Shown: in pieces, positions 41,994-51,413 of the stretch
Layout: every line of letters begins with the position of its first letter
Numbering within the stretch: the first letter of the stretch is position 1
Source of the DNA: Burkholderiaceae bacterium
GTDB lineage: Bacteria > Pseudomonadota > Gammaproteobacteria > Burkholderiales > Burkholderiaceae_B
Length of the DNA: 64,000 nucleotides
Assembly (NCBI GenBank): GCA_023653055.1
Contig: JAMNXR010000002.1
Coordinates: forward strand, 1 to 64,000
Direction of reading: 5' to 3'
Notes under the pieces: model-generated
The model's database searches: none
Told to the model about the DNA's origin: nothing
Seen by the model: the letters and a program-made list of their open reading frames with translations, nothing else
Translations under genes and position numbers: made by a program

Positions 41994-43016
41994 CTATCGT
42001 TCCAGACGACCACCCGCGCGCGCCAGATAGAACCATTCTTGGCCAGGCTGGGATTTGATGTTGGGAAATACGATGAAGCAGTCTTGTTCGGCACGCAAGA
42101 CTGTGCCATCGGCCCGAGTCCCGATTGTTTCGCCTTGTGTGATGGGATCAAAACTTTTCCAAGTTTTTGCAAAAGTATCGTTCATGTCAAATCGATCGTA
42201 GACATCGTAGAGCCCCAGCACTTGAAAATCTTGGGCAGGTTGTGGCGCAGGGCCATCAATCAGTCCAAGAAAAATCAAGGTATTGAGGATGGCTTGATAC
42301 GCGACCTCACGTCCACCTGCGTCGTCATGCTGACTGCATTCGAGGGTGATGGACCAGCCGCCGGTTGAGCGCATGTACTCTGTGGTGCCGATGCCATAGC
42401 GGGTGTCAATGTCGACCTCTTTTGCATTAAAGCGTCCCGCTTTCACCTCAGCGGCACGTCTGCCGATGCCCTTGGCATAGGTATCGAGCCAGCCATAGAC
42501 GAAGCGAGAACAGCCGAGTCTTTGTACCAGTGCTTCTTCGATCTCAGCATGTGTAAAAGGCTCAAGACTTTCTTGATTGTTTTTAGGGCCAAACAGCGCA
42601 AAGGGCTGCGTGCCACTCTGAAAGGAGTGCAGATCGAGCAGACCATCGTGCTCGGCTAAAAGTGGGCAAAGCCAGTTGGCGATATGGTCTTCGTATTGCA
42701 CTGGGATGTCGGTCGGGATGAGTCGACGGTTGAGGTTGCGATCGCCATTGCGACGTTGCAGCCGATAGGCTTTTGGATTGGTGACAGGAACAAAGGTGAT
42801 GGCTCCGCACTTGAGTTTGAGCTCGCCACTTTCGAATTGCTTGACGAGTCTTTCGATGGCAAAGGTGCCACAGGTCTCGTTGCCATGCACCGCCGCAGTG
42901 ACGATCAGACGACGGCCCTTGAGAGGGCTCTGCAGCCGAATCGCTTGAAAAGGACGCTCTTGATCGAGTGAAAGTTGCTCCGGCTGGGAGGTAAGCAGAG
43001 GGGAGGGAAGAGACAT
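41994..43016 (-). CDS. M14-type succinylglutamate desuccinylase/aspartoacylase family protein
   Basis: 340 residues. The zinc-site motif VHGNETCG (His, Glu) and the later His of DGLLDLHSFQSG are present, with the catalytic Glu probably in WSITLECSQHDD. The C-terminal beta-rich part (GLYDVYDRFD, then GETIGTRADGTVLRAEQDCF) is usual. It should cleave an amide of an N-acyl amino acid. The gene is convergent with the M20 hydrolase and divergent from the Ntn amidase, giving three amide-cleaving enzymes side by side. Confidence 0.82.
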   Translation of the reverse strand: MSLPSPLLTSQPEQLSLDQERPFQAIRLQSPLKGRRLIVTAAVHGNETCGTFAIERLVKQFESGELKLKCGAITFVPVTNPKAYRLQRRNGDRNLNRRLIPTDIPVQYEDHIANWLCPLLAEHDGLLDLHSFQSGTQPFALFGPKNNQESLEPFTHAEIEEALVQRLGCSRFVYGWLDTYAKGIGRRAAEVKAGRFNAKEVDIDTRYGIGTTEYMRSTGGWSITLECSQHDDAGGREVAYQAILNTLIFLGLIDGPAPQPAQDFQVLGLYDVYDRFDMNDTFAKTWKSFDPITQGETIGTRADGTVLRAEQDCFIVFPNIKSQPGQEWFYLARAGGRLER

Positions 43017-43030
43017 CGTCGAGACCTTGA

Positions 43031-43056
43031 TGAGCGGAAGTGAGCGGAAGTGAGCA
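43031..43056. repeat. 10-bp tandem repeat upstream of the M14 gene
   Basis: TGAGCGGAAG occurs twice in tandem (43031-43050), followed by a partial third copy (TGAGCAG...). It lies in the 145-base gap between the divergent M14 and Ntn genes. It could be a simple duplication or a binding site; nothing supports a specific role. Confidence 0.6.
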
Positions 43057-43161
43057 GATAAAGTATTTTAATTTGTCATGATTTTAGAGGCATAATCAAA
43101 ATGTTAAAAAAGAGAAGCGTGATGTCTCTTTTTACATTTTGTTGTTAAAAGGAGGTTCCCA

Positions 43162-44292
43162 ATGAAGCAATTCTCAGTTCCCAAAGTTTCTCGTGCGATC
43201 GCTGGTCTCTGTCTGATCGCCTTTGCGCATCATGCGAGTGCCTGCACCGCGGTCAATGTGTCAGCCAAGGATGGGGCTGTGATTGCTGGTCGCACAATGG
43301 AGTGGGCCTATGATATGCAATGGACGCTCAAGTCTGTGCCTGTCGGCTCTGCTATCCCCTTGACGGCTCCCGCCAAGATGAAGTTGGCGGGTACGGAGCT
43401 CAAATCAACATACGCTTTTGTCGCGGTGATGCCGGCTATTCTCAAGGGGGCCGATGCCTTTCTAGAGGGTCAAAATAGCGCCGGTTTAGGGATGAGTGGA
43501 AATTTCTTACCCGGTTTTACGGAGTATCAGAGCGTAGCGACGGGCGACAAAGACTACGTGTCCATCTTGAATCTCGGTCGTTTTGCGCTGGGGATGTTTG
43601 ACAGCGTGAAAGCGCTTCGCGCCGAGCTTCCTAAATACAAGGTCTGGTTTGATCCCTCGGAGGTCAGTGGACTGCCCACTCCGCCATGGTTGCATTTTGT
43701 CTTTACTGACCGCATGGGCGACAGCATCATCGTCGAATTCGTTAAAGGTCAGATGGTCATCAGCGATAACGTGACCCAGGTGCTGACCAATGCGCCGACT
43801 TACGAGTGGCATGTTTTAAATTTGAGAAACTTCATTTCTCTCTCTAAGGATGGTAAAGCTTCTGTCCCGTATCGTGGTGGCGATGTTACTGCATTGGGTC
43901 AAGGGGGCGGACTACTAGGTCTGCCTGCTGACTATCAGCCGTCTTCGCGTTTCGTGCGGGCTGCATATTTACGTCATTTGGCGACTACGCCCTCTAATGC
44001 GAGCGAAGCCAGCCAGTTGGCTGTGCATGTGCTCAACAACGTTGATATTCCTATCGGTGTGGTCTCTTCCAAAGAAGGTGACAAAACGGTCTCGGATTAC
44101 ACGCAGTGGGTGATGATCAAGGATCTCACAAATAATCGCGTGATGATCGCCAACGATAAAAACCGTGCAAATTATGTGGCCTTAGATCTGAAGCAGATCT
44201 TCAGCGCAAAAGAGTCCTTCTCTTCGCTGATTGATGCATTGCCTTATCAACCGAACGACGCGACTGCAAAATTTAAAGCCACTGCGAAATAA
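43162..44292 (+). CDS. Ntn-type linear amide C-N hydrolase (choloylglycine hydrolase family), exported
   Basis: 376 residues with GGAGG before the ATG. A signal peptide (AIAGLCLIAFAHHASA) is followed at once by CTAVNVSAKDGAVIAGRTME. Cleavage would expose the N-terminal nucleophile Cys, as the family requires. The following Arg (GRTMEWA) and Asp-like residues fit penicillin V acylase or bile salt hydrolase relatives. Secreted members act on N-acyl amides, including acyl-homoserine lactones in some cases. The substrate is unknown. Two hairpins with a T-run follow its stop. Confidence 0.85.
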   Translation: MKQFSVPKVSRAIAGLCLIAFAHHASACTAVNVSAKDGAVIAGRTMEWAYDMQWTLKSVPVGSAIPLTAPAKMKLAGTELKSTYAFVAVMPAILKGADAFLEGQNSAGLGMSGNFLPGFTEYQSVATGDKDYVSILNLGRFALGMFDSVKALRAELPKYKVWFDPSEVSGLPTPPWLHFVFTDRMGDSIIVEFVKGQMVISDNVTQVLTNAPTYEWHVLNLRNFISLSKDGKASVPYRGGDVTALGQGGGLLGLPADYQPSSRFVRAAYLRHLATTPSNASEASQLAVHVLNNVDIPIGVVSSKEGDKTVSDYTQWVMIKDLTNNRVMIANDKNRANYVALDLKQIFSAKESFSSLIDALPYQPNDATAKFKATAK

Positions 44293-44295
44293 AAA

Positions 44296-44320
44296 AAGCA
44301 GACGTGTTGAGCGTCTGCTT
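44296..44320 (+). other. Hairpin directly after the Ntn hydrolase stop
   Basis: AAGCAGACG (44296-44304) pairs with CGTCTGCTT (44312-44320) across a seven-base loop. The T-run after it is short (TTGTT), so it is a weak terminator; it may add to the stronger hairpin downstream. Confidence 0.6.
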
Positions 44321-44336
44321 GTTAATCATTCTCATG

Positions 44337-44366
44337 AACCACTCTCAAACGAGAGTGGTTTTTTTT
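44337..44366. terminator. Intrinsic terminator between convergent genes
   Basis: AACCACTCTC (44337-44346), loop AAAC, GAGAGTGGTT (44351-44360), then TTTTTT. A ten-base perfect stem with a T-run serves the Ntn hydrolase. The convergent Bug gene ends at 44382, so it may be reached from both sides. Confidence 0.88.
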
Positions 44367-44381
44367 AGAGGTGGTTTTTTA

Positions 44382-45347
44382 TTACTCAGCTTTGATGTTT
44401 GCGTCCTTAACGGTTTTTCCCCACTTAGCAAAGTCAGACTTAATACGATCGGCTGACTGTTGTGGCGTAAAGTCCATGGGCTCGTAACCCTCGCGTTTGA
44501 TCGCTGCGATGACCGTAGGATCCTTCATAATCTTGTTGAGGGCTGGGACGAGAGTATCCATGACGTTTTTTGGCAGTCCAGCGGGACCGACAATGCCAAA
44601 CCAGATGGTGGCATCAAAGCCAGGAAAGCCAGACTCAGCCATGGTGGGAACATTTGGGAACATTGAACTGCGCTTGCTGGCAGTATCGGCTAAGGCCACA
44701 ATCTTGCCCGACTGAATCTGTGATGCAGCAGCACCCAGCGATGAGAACAAGAATGGTACGTGACCACCCAATAGTTCTGTCATCGCAGGATTGCCACCCT
44801 TGTAAGGAATGTGCGAGATATCAAGTTTTGCGGCAGCCTTGAATTGTTCGCCAGCCAAATGTCCGACTCCCCCCACGCCTGACGTGCCGTAGCTCCAGTT
44901 TTTAGGATCTTTTTTGGCGAGTGCGACGAGTGATTTGATGTCTTTTGCTGGAGAAGTTGGCAAGACGACTACCGCTACGCCACCCTCACCAATCATTGAA
45001 ATAGGCGTGAAATTTTTGAGTGGGTCATAACCCATTTTTTTCATGTGCGGCAAAATGGTCATCGGACCGGAGTCGGTGATGTGCAAGGTGTAGCCGTCTG
45101 GCGCTGCTTTAGAGGTGAAGTCAGCGGCAACCGAAGCACCTGCGCCCGGCTTGTATTCGATGATGAACGGTTGCTTGAGCATCTTGGACAGTTGATCCGT
45201 GATGGGGCGTATCAGTTTGTCGGCGGCACCGCCTGGTGCATAGCCTACTACCATGCGAATAGGTTTGTCGGGGTATTGGGCCATTGCCATCGGGCTAAAC
45301 ACCGATAGGGCGATCGCGCCCGCCAACACTGATTTGATTAAACGCAT
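44382..45347 (-). CDS. Bug/TctC-type periplasmic solute receptor
   Basis: 321 residues. The signal peptide ends near MAMAQY. PDKPIRMVVGYAPGGAAD, EYKPGAGASVAADF and IPYKGGNPAMTELLGG are family marks. The usual Asn-Arg of VENRPG is replaced by EYKPG. AGGAGAAC lies before the ATG on this strand. It stands alone between a terminator and the quinone oxidoreductase gene, 96 bases away. The ligand is unknown. Confidence 0.88.
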   Translation of the reverse strand: MRLIKSVLAGAIALSVFSPMAMAQYPDKPIRMVVGYAPGGAADKLIRPITDQLSKMLKQPFIIEYKPGAGASVAADFTSKAAPDGYTLHITDSGPMTILPHMKKMGYDPLKNFTPISMIGEGGVAVVVLPTSPAKDIKSLVALAKKDPKNWSYGTSGVGGVGHLAGEQFKAAAKLDISHIPYKGGNPAMTELLGGHVPFLFSSLGAAASQIQSGKIVALADTASKRSSMFPNVPTMAESGFPGFDATIWFGIVGPAGLPKNVMDTLVPALNKIMKDPTVIAAIKREGYEPMDFTPQQSADRIKSDFAKWGKTVKDANIKAE

Positions 45348-45442
45348 ATTGTTCTCCTAATTGTTATGAAAAATACCAGGTGGATGGCTAGGCTATTTCC
45401 CTGGTTGCTGCTGGGTATTTAAAAGTGAAATGAGGAATCAAA

Positions 45443-46450
45443 TTACTTTTTAATAAAAAGGTCGTCCGGAATCAAGACGATCGCACCTTGGGTGGTTCGA
45501 CCCTCAAGCAGGCGGTGAGATTCGCTCGCTTGACTCAAGGGCAGTACAGTATCGATATCCAGACGGATCGAGGGATCACTCAAGATCTCGAAAGCTTCTT
45601 TTGCCATCGCGAGCATCTCCGCACGATCGGCAACATAAGTTTTTAAGGTCGGACGACAGACCCACAAAGACTTGCTATGTAGATCTTGTAATTTAAACCC
45701 TTCGACTTGTCCCGAGGCGGTGCCGTAGTTCACAACTAGGCCACGTGACTCGAGGCATTTGACAGAGCCATCAAAGGTGTCTTTACCAACCGAGTCAAAC
45801 ACCACGCTGACACCTTTACCATCGGTGATGCGATTGACTTCGGTGACGAAATCTTGCGTACGATAGTTGATTGCGAAATCTGCGCCAAGCGCGAGCGCGG
45901 TTTTGATTTTGGCCTCGCTGCCCGCTGTAGCGATCACGATCAATCCCAGACGCTTGGCCCATTGCACCAAAATCTGACCCACACCACCAGCCGCGGCATG
46001 CACCAAAATGCGGGTGCCTGGTTTGAGTGGTCGCATTTGCTTGAGCAAGTATTGCGAGGTCAGTGTACGCACCAGACCCGCAGCCACTCTCACATCATCG
46101 AGCGACTCTGGCACGGGGATCACCCGCTCTGCTGGAAGCGCCACATGCGTGCAATAGCTGCCAACACCGGCGTTGGTATAGGTGGCCTTATCGCCAACAT
46201 TGAGGTCGCGGACATTGCTACCGATTGCTTTGATACGACCAATACCGCTCACGCCTGGGATGAAAGGAGGGGTAGGGTTATGTGAGTGTGGTTGTCCGGC
46301 ACGCAGGTAAATGTCTACGAAGTTCACCGCCACAGCCGTTTGTTCAATGACGACCTCGTCTGCACCAGGAACGGGCATGGCAATAGGCTGCGCCTTGAGA
46401 ACTTCGGGGCCGCCAATCGCGGTCACAAATACGGCAAAAGGTGCTGACAT
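45443..46450 (-). CDS. NADPH:quinone oxidoreductase (zinc-free MDR family)
   Basis: 335 residues from ATG 46450; an upstream extension to 46519 is open but basic and not family-like. GAADEVV-type opening (VPGADEVVIEQTAVAVNFVD) and the cofactor loop AAAGGVGQILVQWAKRLG are typical of QOR/zeta-crystallin. The structural and catalytic zinc ligands of alcohol dehydrogenases are lacking. It reduces quinones or enones one electron or hydride at a time. It is divergent from the TRAP operon. Confidence 0.87.
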   Translation of the reverse strand: MSAPFAVFVTAIGGPEVLKAQPIAMPVPGADEVVIEQTAVAVNFVDIYLRAGQPHSHNPTPPFIPGVSGIGRIKAIGSNVRDLNVGDKATYTNAGVGSYCTHVALPAERVIPVPESLDDVRVAAGLVRTLTSQYLLKQMRPLKPGTRILVHAAAGGVGQILVQWAKRLGLIVIATAGSEAKIKTALALGADFAINYRTQDFVTEVNRITDGKGVSVVFDSVGKDTFDGSVKCLESRGLVVNYGTASGQVEGFKLQDLHSKSLWVCRPTLKTYVADRAEMLAMAKEAFEILSDPSIRLDIDTVLPLSQASESHRLLEGRTTQGAIVLIPDDLFIKK

Positions 46451-46675
46451 GAATACAAATCCTGAAAAGTGTTGACGCAAGAAGCGCTTACTGTACAGAT
46501 AGTGCTGCCGTTGCGTCAAAATGTGTTACCCCGTAGGTATTTACCCTTAATTCTGTAATCTCGTGATTGTGACAATTCGCTGACACGCATACACTCATTG
46601 TGCTTTGACGGAGTTTGGCTGCGTCAAAAAACCGTGGTCGATTTTCGACTGACTCACTCGCTCAAGGATATCCTC

Positions 46676-47647
46676 ATGCGTAAAACTGTATCTTGGCTTG
46701 CTGGCGCACTAATCGCGACAGCTGGTATTTCGGCTCAGGCCCAAACAAAGTGGGATTTGCCTTCGGCTTATTCACCTTCAAACTTCCACGTCGAAAACTT
46801 AGTTGAGTTTTCTAAAGACGTGTCGCAGGCCTCAAAGGGCAAGCTGAACATCACCGTTCATGCCAACGCCTCTCTCTACAAAGCACCTGAAATCAAGCGC
46901 GCAGTCCAGGGCAATCAAGCCCAGCTCGGCGAAGTATTGCTGGTGAACTTTGCCAACGAAGACTCGATCTATGAGCTCGATGGTGTGCCTTTCTTGGTGT
47001 CAAGCTATGCCGGCGCCCGCAAGTTGGCTAACATTCAAAAATCCTACCTCGAAAAGAAACTTGCCTCACAAGGCATGATGCTGTTGTTTACAGTGCCATG
47101 GCCACCACAAGGCATTTTCACGAATCGTGATTTGAAGTCAGTTGCTGACATGAAGGGTCTGAAATGGCGCGCATATAGCCCAGCGACTTCCAAGATCGCC
47201 GAATTGGTGAGTGCACAACCTGTCACGATCCAAGCCGCCGAGCTGTCACAAGCCATGGCCACTGGCGTGATTGATTCGTATATGTCTTCAAGTGCAACCG
47301 GTGTTGACACCAAGACTTACGAGTACATCAAAAAGTTTTATGACACACAAGCTTGGATTCCCAAGAATGCCATCTTGATGAACAAGAAAGCCTTCGATGC
47401 CCTCGACGCAGACACTAAAAAAGCTGTGCTCGAAGCCGGTGCCCGTGCTGAAGAGCGTGGTTGGAAAATTTCCGAAGCCAAAACCAAAGAGTACTTGGCT
47501 GCTTGGACGAAGAATGGCGGTCAAATCCTTCCTCCTAGCCCAGAACTGACCAAGGGTTTGAATGATATTGGTCAAAAAATGTTGGCTGATTACATCAAGA
47601 AGGCCGGCAAAGATGGCCAAGCTATTGTTGACGCTCTGAAAAAGTAA
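46676..47647 (+). CDS. dctP: TRAP transporter solute receptor DctP
   Basis: About 323 residues from ATG 46676, with AAGGAT upstream and a signal peptide ending ISAQAQ. WDLPSAYSPSNFHVEN and GLKWRAYSPATSKIAELV are the DctP pattern; the conserved Arg (KWRAY) holds the carboxylate. It captures an organic acid in the periplasm and hands it to DctQM. dctQ starts three bases after its stop. The substrate cannot be told; the divergent quinone reductase gives no firm clue. Confidence 0.9.
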   Translation: MRKTVSWLAGALIATAGISAQAQTKWDLPSAYSPSNFHVENLVEFSKDVSQASKGKLNITVHANASLYKAPEIKRAVQGNQAQLGEVLLVNFANEDSIYELDGVPFLVSSYAGARKLANIQKSYLEKKLASQGMMLLFTVPWPPQGIFTNRDLKSVADMKGLKWRAYSPATSKIAELVSAQPVTIQAAELSQAMATGVIDSYMSSSATGVDTKTYEYIKKFYDTQAWIPKNAILMNKKAFDALDADTKKAVLEAGARAEERGWKISEAKTKEYLAAWTKNGGQILPPSPELTKGLNDIGQKMLADYIKKAGKDGQAIVDALKK

Positions 47648-47650
47648 TCG

Positions 47651-48160
47651 ATGAGACGTTTTCTTGATGGTTTGTATTCTGCCGCCGAATTTCTGGCGGC
47701 AGTTTCTTTAATTGGAGTCTTGGTTTCGGTGCTCTTGAGTATCGTCAGCAGACAATTATCTTTCCATATTTCAGGCCTGGATGCCTATGCGGGCTATTTC
47801 ATGGCTTCCGCTGGATTTTTCGCTTTGGCTTCGACTTTGCGCCACGGTGAACATATTCGAGTCACGGTTTTAATAAATGCTCTATCCTCCGCTGGACAGC
47901 GCCGCTTAGACATTGGCTCGATTTCAGTGGGGTTGGTTGTGGTCGCGTCACTTGCATTTTTTAGTTGCAAGTTAGTGCTGGACTCGTGGGTGTTTAACGA
48001 TATCTCAACAAGTAATGATGCGACACCGCTCTGGATCCCCCAGTTGAGTATGGCCGCTGGAAATATTTTATTTGTAATCGCCTTCATAGATTTGTTGTTG
48101 GCACGCATTCGAGGCGACGCTTTGATGATTGATACACAGGAGTTGCAGCGTAATGAGTGA
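47651..48160 (+). CDS. dctQ: TRAP transporter small permease DctQ
   Basis: 169 residues with four hydrophobic helices, the DctQ layout. The stretch FFALASTLRHGEHIRVTVL is the conserved cytoplasmic loop motif (GEHIRV). It links DctP and DctM in the membrane. The start is three bases after dctP and the end overlaps dctM by eight. Confidence 0.9.
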   Translation: MRRFLDGLYSAAEFLAAVSLIGVLVSVLLSIVSRQLSFHISGLDAYAGYFMASAGFFALASTLRHGEHIRVTVLINALSSAGQRRLDIGSISVGLVVVASLAFFSCKLVLDSWVFNDISTSNDATPLWIPQLSMAAGNILFVIAFIDLLLARIRGDALMIDTQELQRNE

Positions 48161-49454
48161 TCTTTTTATTATTACGTTGCTAGTCATCTCACTGTTTGGC
48201 TTTTTAGCAGGTGGTGTTTGGGTAGGATTGACGCTTGCGGGCACTGCGTGGATTGGAATGGAGTTATTTTCCACCCGTCCGGCAGGTGATGCAATGGCGA
48301 TTACCATCTGGGGAGCATCCTCCAGCTGGACCTTGACGGCCTTGCCACTGTTTTTGTGGATGGGAGAAATCCTGTTTCGCACAAGACTCTCACAGGACTT
48401 GTTCACCGGTTTAGCGCCATGGTTAAACAAGCTTCCTGGGCGCCTGTTGCATACGAACGTGATTGGCTGTGCGATTTTTGCAGCTGTCTCAGGTTCGTCG
48501 GCAGCAACATGCGCCACGATCGGCAAGATGACTTTACCTGAGCTTAAAAAGCGCGGTTACCCCGACCACATGGTCATCGGTACGTTGGCCGGTGCTGGAA
48601 CCCTTGGGTTGCTGATTCCTCCTTCGATCATCATGATTGTTTATGGTGTGGCGGCTGAGGTCTCGATCGCTCAGCTTTTTATCGCTGGCATTATTCCTGG
48701 TATTTTCCTAGCAATGCTATTTAGTGGTTACATCATGTTCTGGGCGTGGCGTAATCCTTCTCAGGTGCCCCCTGCTGACGAAGAGATGACTTTCCGCCAA
48801 AAGGTATACGAATCTCGTAATTTGATTCCCGTCATGCTCTTGATTGCAAGCGTATTGGGGTCCATTTACAGCGGTATTGCTACGGCGACTGAGGCTGCTG
48901 CGATTGGTGTGCTGGGTTCGTTGATCATTTCGTTTTTTCAGAAGTCATTGAACTGGGCAACGTTCAAAGCCTCCATTTTGGGTGCGACGCGCTTGTACTG
49001 CATGATTGCGTTGATTCTCGCAGGCGCCCAGTTTCTAACTCTTTCGATGGGATACATCGGCTTACCGCGTGCGTTGGCTGAGTGGATCGGCAGCATGGGT
49101 CTTTCGCAGTTCTGGCTCATCGTAGTACTGATGGTATTTTTCATTATTTTGGGGTGCTTCCTGGATGGCATTTCAATGGTGGTGTTGACGATGGGCGTGT
49201 TGTTGCCTACCGTCCAAGCTGCTGGCATTGATTTGATCTGGTTTGGTATTTTTATTGTATTTGTCGTGGAGATGGCACAAGTGACACCGCCAGTCGGTTT
49301 CAATCTATTTGTGCTGGCGGGGATGACCAAGCGAGATTTACCCTACATCGCTCGTGTGTCTTCGCCATTGTTTTTCCTGATGGTCTTTGCAGTACTGGTG
49401 CTTTATTATGTACCTGAACTCGCAACCTTGCTTCCGAAACACATGAAGTTGTAA
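48153..49454 (+). CDS. dctM: TRAP transporter large permease DctM
   Basis: About 433 residues from ATG 48153, overlapping dctQ. Many helices; VSGSSAATCATIGKMTLPEL and GAGTLGLLIPPSIIMIVYG are strongly conserved DctM motifs, and EMAQVTPPVGFNLFVL lies near the C-terminus. It is the sodium-driven channel-forming unit of the transporter. It ends the dctPQM operon; a CBS/nucleotidyltransferase gene follows 81 bases on. Confidence 0.93.
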   Translation: MSDLFIITLLVISLFGFLAGGVWVGLTLAGTAWIGMELFSTRPAGDAMAITIWGASSSWTLTALPLFLWMGEILFRTRLSQDLFTGLAPWLNKLPGRLLHTNVIGCAIFAAVSGSSAATCATIGKMTLPELKKRGYPDHMVIGTLAGAGTLGLLIPPSIIMIVYGVAAEVSIAQLFIAGIIPGIFLAMLFSGYIMFWAWRNPSQVPPADEEMTFRQKVYESRNLIPVMLLIASVLGSIYSGIATATEAAAIGVLGSLIISFFQKSLNWATFKASILGATRLYCMIALILAGAQFLTLSMGYIGLPRALAEWIGSMGLSQFWLIVVLMVFFIILGCFLDGISMVVLTMGVLLPTVQAAGIDLIWFGIFIVFVVEMAQVTPPVGFNLFVLAGMTKRDLPYIARVSSPLFFLMVFAVLVLYYVPELATLLPKHMKL

Positions 49455-49535
49455 GATGCATCAAATGCCGTCAGTCCTCGTTCGAGGCTGATGGTCCAGT
49501 GCTCAGGACGCTACAGACTTTAATGGAGGCTTGCG

Positions 49536-51413
49536 ATGAGTTCACCTAGCCTGGTTCAAAATCTTCGCCAACAATTGATGCAACGTCTGCCATTTTCAGA
49601 AATGGCAATCAAGGACGTTGATTTTTTTCTGACGTCTGCGCACGAGGCCTACTTCGCACCAAGCGAGGTGATTTTGGCGCCCGCCGATGGTCCGCCTAGC
49701 TTTCTTTATCTGATTCGGCAGGGACGTGTTTCCGGCAAGCGTGTCAATCCCGGTTTGGTCGAAACCGTTTTTGAGATGGAAGCGGGCGACCTGTTTTCTG
49801 TCAGTGCAAGTTTGGCTGCACGTCCGGTCGCAGCAACGTATACGGCGGTGACAGATTGTTTTTGTTTACTGCTTCCAGCGGCGGCACTTCAGGATCTTTC
49901 TGCACGCTCTCAAGCATTTCGGGATTTTGCCAACAATCGTGTCTGGATGCTGCTTGAACAATCCCGACAGGCGATGCGAAACAGCGTGGCCTCAAAGGCG
50001 TTGCATGAGCAGTCTCTCGAGAGTCGCTTAGGAGACTTGATTCGTCGCGCTCCGATTGTGACCGCGCCACACACATCCTTGCGTGAAGCCCTCACGCTCG
50101 TACATGAAAAAAAAGTAGGTTCGGTACTCATTACCGAGGATGGACATGAGATTTTAGGCATTTTGACGCGTGACGATGTCCTGAGTCGTGTCACGCTTGC
50201 GGGGATCAGCTTGGAGACGCCAATCCGCGAGGTCATGTCTAAAAACGTCAAGGCCTTGACGGTCGATGACACTGCTGAGGAGGCAGCTGTCATGATGTCC
50301 CAGTTTCGCATTCGTCATGTGCCGGTACTGGATCAGGGGCGAATTGTTGGGTGTATCTCGGAGCGGGATCTGTTCTCTCTGCAACGACTGTCTTTTGACA
50401 CGATTAGTTCAGCCGTGCGGCTTGCAGAGGATGTGTCCGCCTTACAAGAGTGTGCAGCCAATATCCGTAAATTTGCACGCAGCCTGCTAGGACAAGGGGT
50501 CAAGGCGCGTCAGCTCACTTTTTTAATTAGTCATTTGAATGATGTCCTGACTTCTAGGCTTGTAACTTTATTGGCGCACCAGCATGGCCTGGACCTGAAT
50601 GACTTTGCTTGGATTGCCTTGGGATCTGAAGGTCGAAGCGAACAGACGATCGCAACCGATCAAGATAATGCCTTGATCTATGTGGATCGCGGCGACGTGG
50701 CCATCAAGGATCGCTATATTGCCTTTGCGCGAGAGGTGAATGTTGCACTAGATGCCTGTGGCTATCCGCTGTGTAAGGGCAATATTATGGCAAGCAATCC
50801 CACGCTGTGCTTAACCCAACAAGAATGGCGTAATCGTTTTGTCCATTGGGTTGAACATGGCCACCCCGAAGACTTGTTAAACGCAGGGATCTTTTTTGAC
50901 TGTAGAGCGTTAGTCGGTTGCGATCAGCTTTTAAAAGAGTTGCGTACTAAAGTCACCGAGATGACAGCGGTTACTCCACGCTTTCTCAAGCTGATGGCCG
51001 AAGCATCATTACGAAATACCGTACCCTTAAACTGGTTGGGTAGTCTGGACACCAAGAAAATCAACAATAAACAGGTGATCGACCTCAAGCTACAGGGCAC
51101 GGCGATTGTTGTGGAAATCGCGCGCATTTATGCGCTGGCGCATCGTATCGAGGCACTCAATACGCAAGAACGTCTGGCGGCGCTTGGCCGAGTCGCGGGT
51201 GTGCCCAAAAAAGAAAGCGCTGCCTGGATTGCTGCGTTTCAGTATTTGCAGACTTTGCGTCTCGCGATCCAGTTGGAAGGCAACTTGATTGAAGATAATC
51301 CGAATGCCTTGGATGTTGATACGCTCAATGCGGTTGATCGTACGATTTTAAAAGGATCGTTGGCGCGTATTCGCTCCTTGCAACAGCGTCTTGAGCTTGA
51401 TTATGTTCGCTAA
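49536..51413 (+). CDS. cNMP-binding, CBS and DUF294 nucleotidyltransferase-like protein
   Basis: 625 residues in four parts: a cyclic-nucleotide-binding-like domain (about 20-140), a CBS pair (about 165-285; GSVLITEDGHEILGILTRDD, then RHVPVLDQGRIVGCISERDL), a DUF294 nucleotidyltransferase domain (WIALGSEGRSEQTIATDQDN near 365) and a helical DUF294 C-terminal domain. The GSEGR ... DQD motif is like that of GlnD-type transferases. It may modify a target in response to nucleotide levels. It is coupled to an exonuclease gene; such pairs commonly accompany organic-acid transporters, here dctPQM. Confidence 0.87.
   Translation: MSSPSLVQNLRQQLMQRLPFSEMAIKDVDFFLTSAHEAYFAPSEVILAPADGPPSFLYLIRQGRVSGKRVNPGLVETVFEMEAGDLFSVSASLAARPVAATYTAVTDCFCLLLPAAALQDLSARSQAFRDFANNRVWMLLEQSRQAMRNSVASKALHEQSLESRLGDLIRRAPIVTAPHTSLREALTLVHEKKVGSVLITEDGHEILGILTRDDVLSRVTLAGISLETPIREVMSKNVKALTVDDTAEEAAVMMSQFRIRHVPVLDQGRIVGCISERDLFSLQRLSFDTISSAVRLAEDVSALQECAANIRKFARSLLGQGVKARQLTFLISHLNDVLTSRLVTLLAHQHGLDLNDFAWIALGSEGRSEQTIATDQDNALIYVDRGDVAIKDRYIAFAREVNVALDACGYPLCKGNIMASNPTLCLTQQEWRNRFVHWVEHGHPEDLLNAGIFFDCRALVGCDQLLKELRTKVTEMTAVTPRFLKLMAEASLRNTVPLNWLGSLDTKKINNKQVIDLKLQGTAIVVEIARIYALAHRIEALNTQERLAALGRVAGVPKKESAAWIAAFQYLQTLRLAIQLEGNLIEDNPNALDVDTLNAVDRTILKGSLARIRSLQQRLELDYVR

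Noticed and set aside
43073-43079. TTGTCAT heptamer before the Ntn hydrolase as a Pho box
   Set aside because: No second repeat at 11-base spacing on either side.
49472-49490. Hairpin after dctM as a terminator
   Set aside because: The stem has a bulge and no T-run follows.
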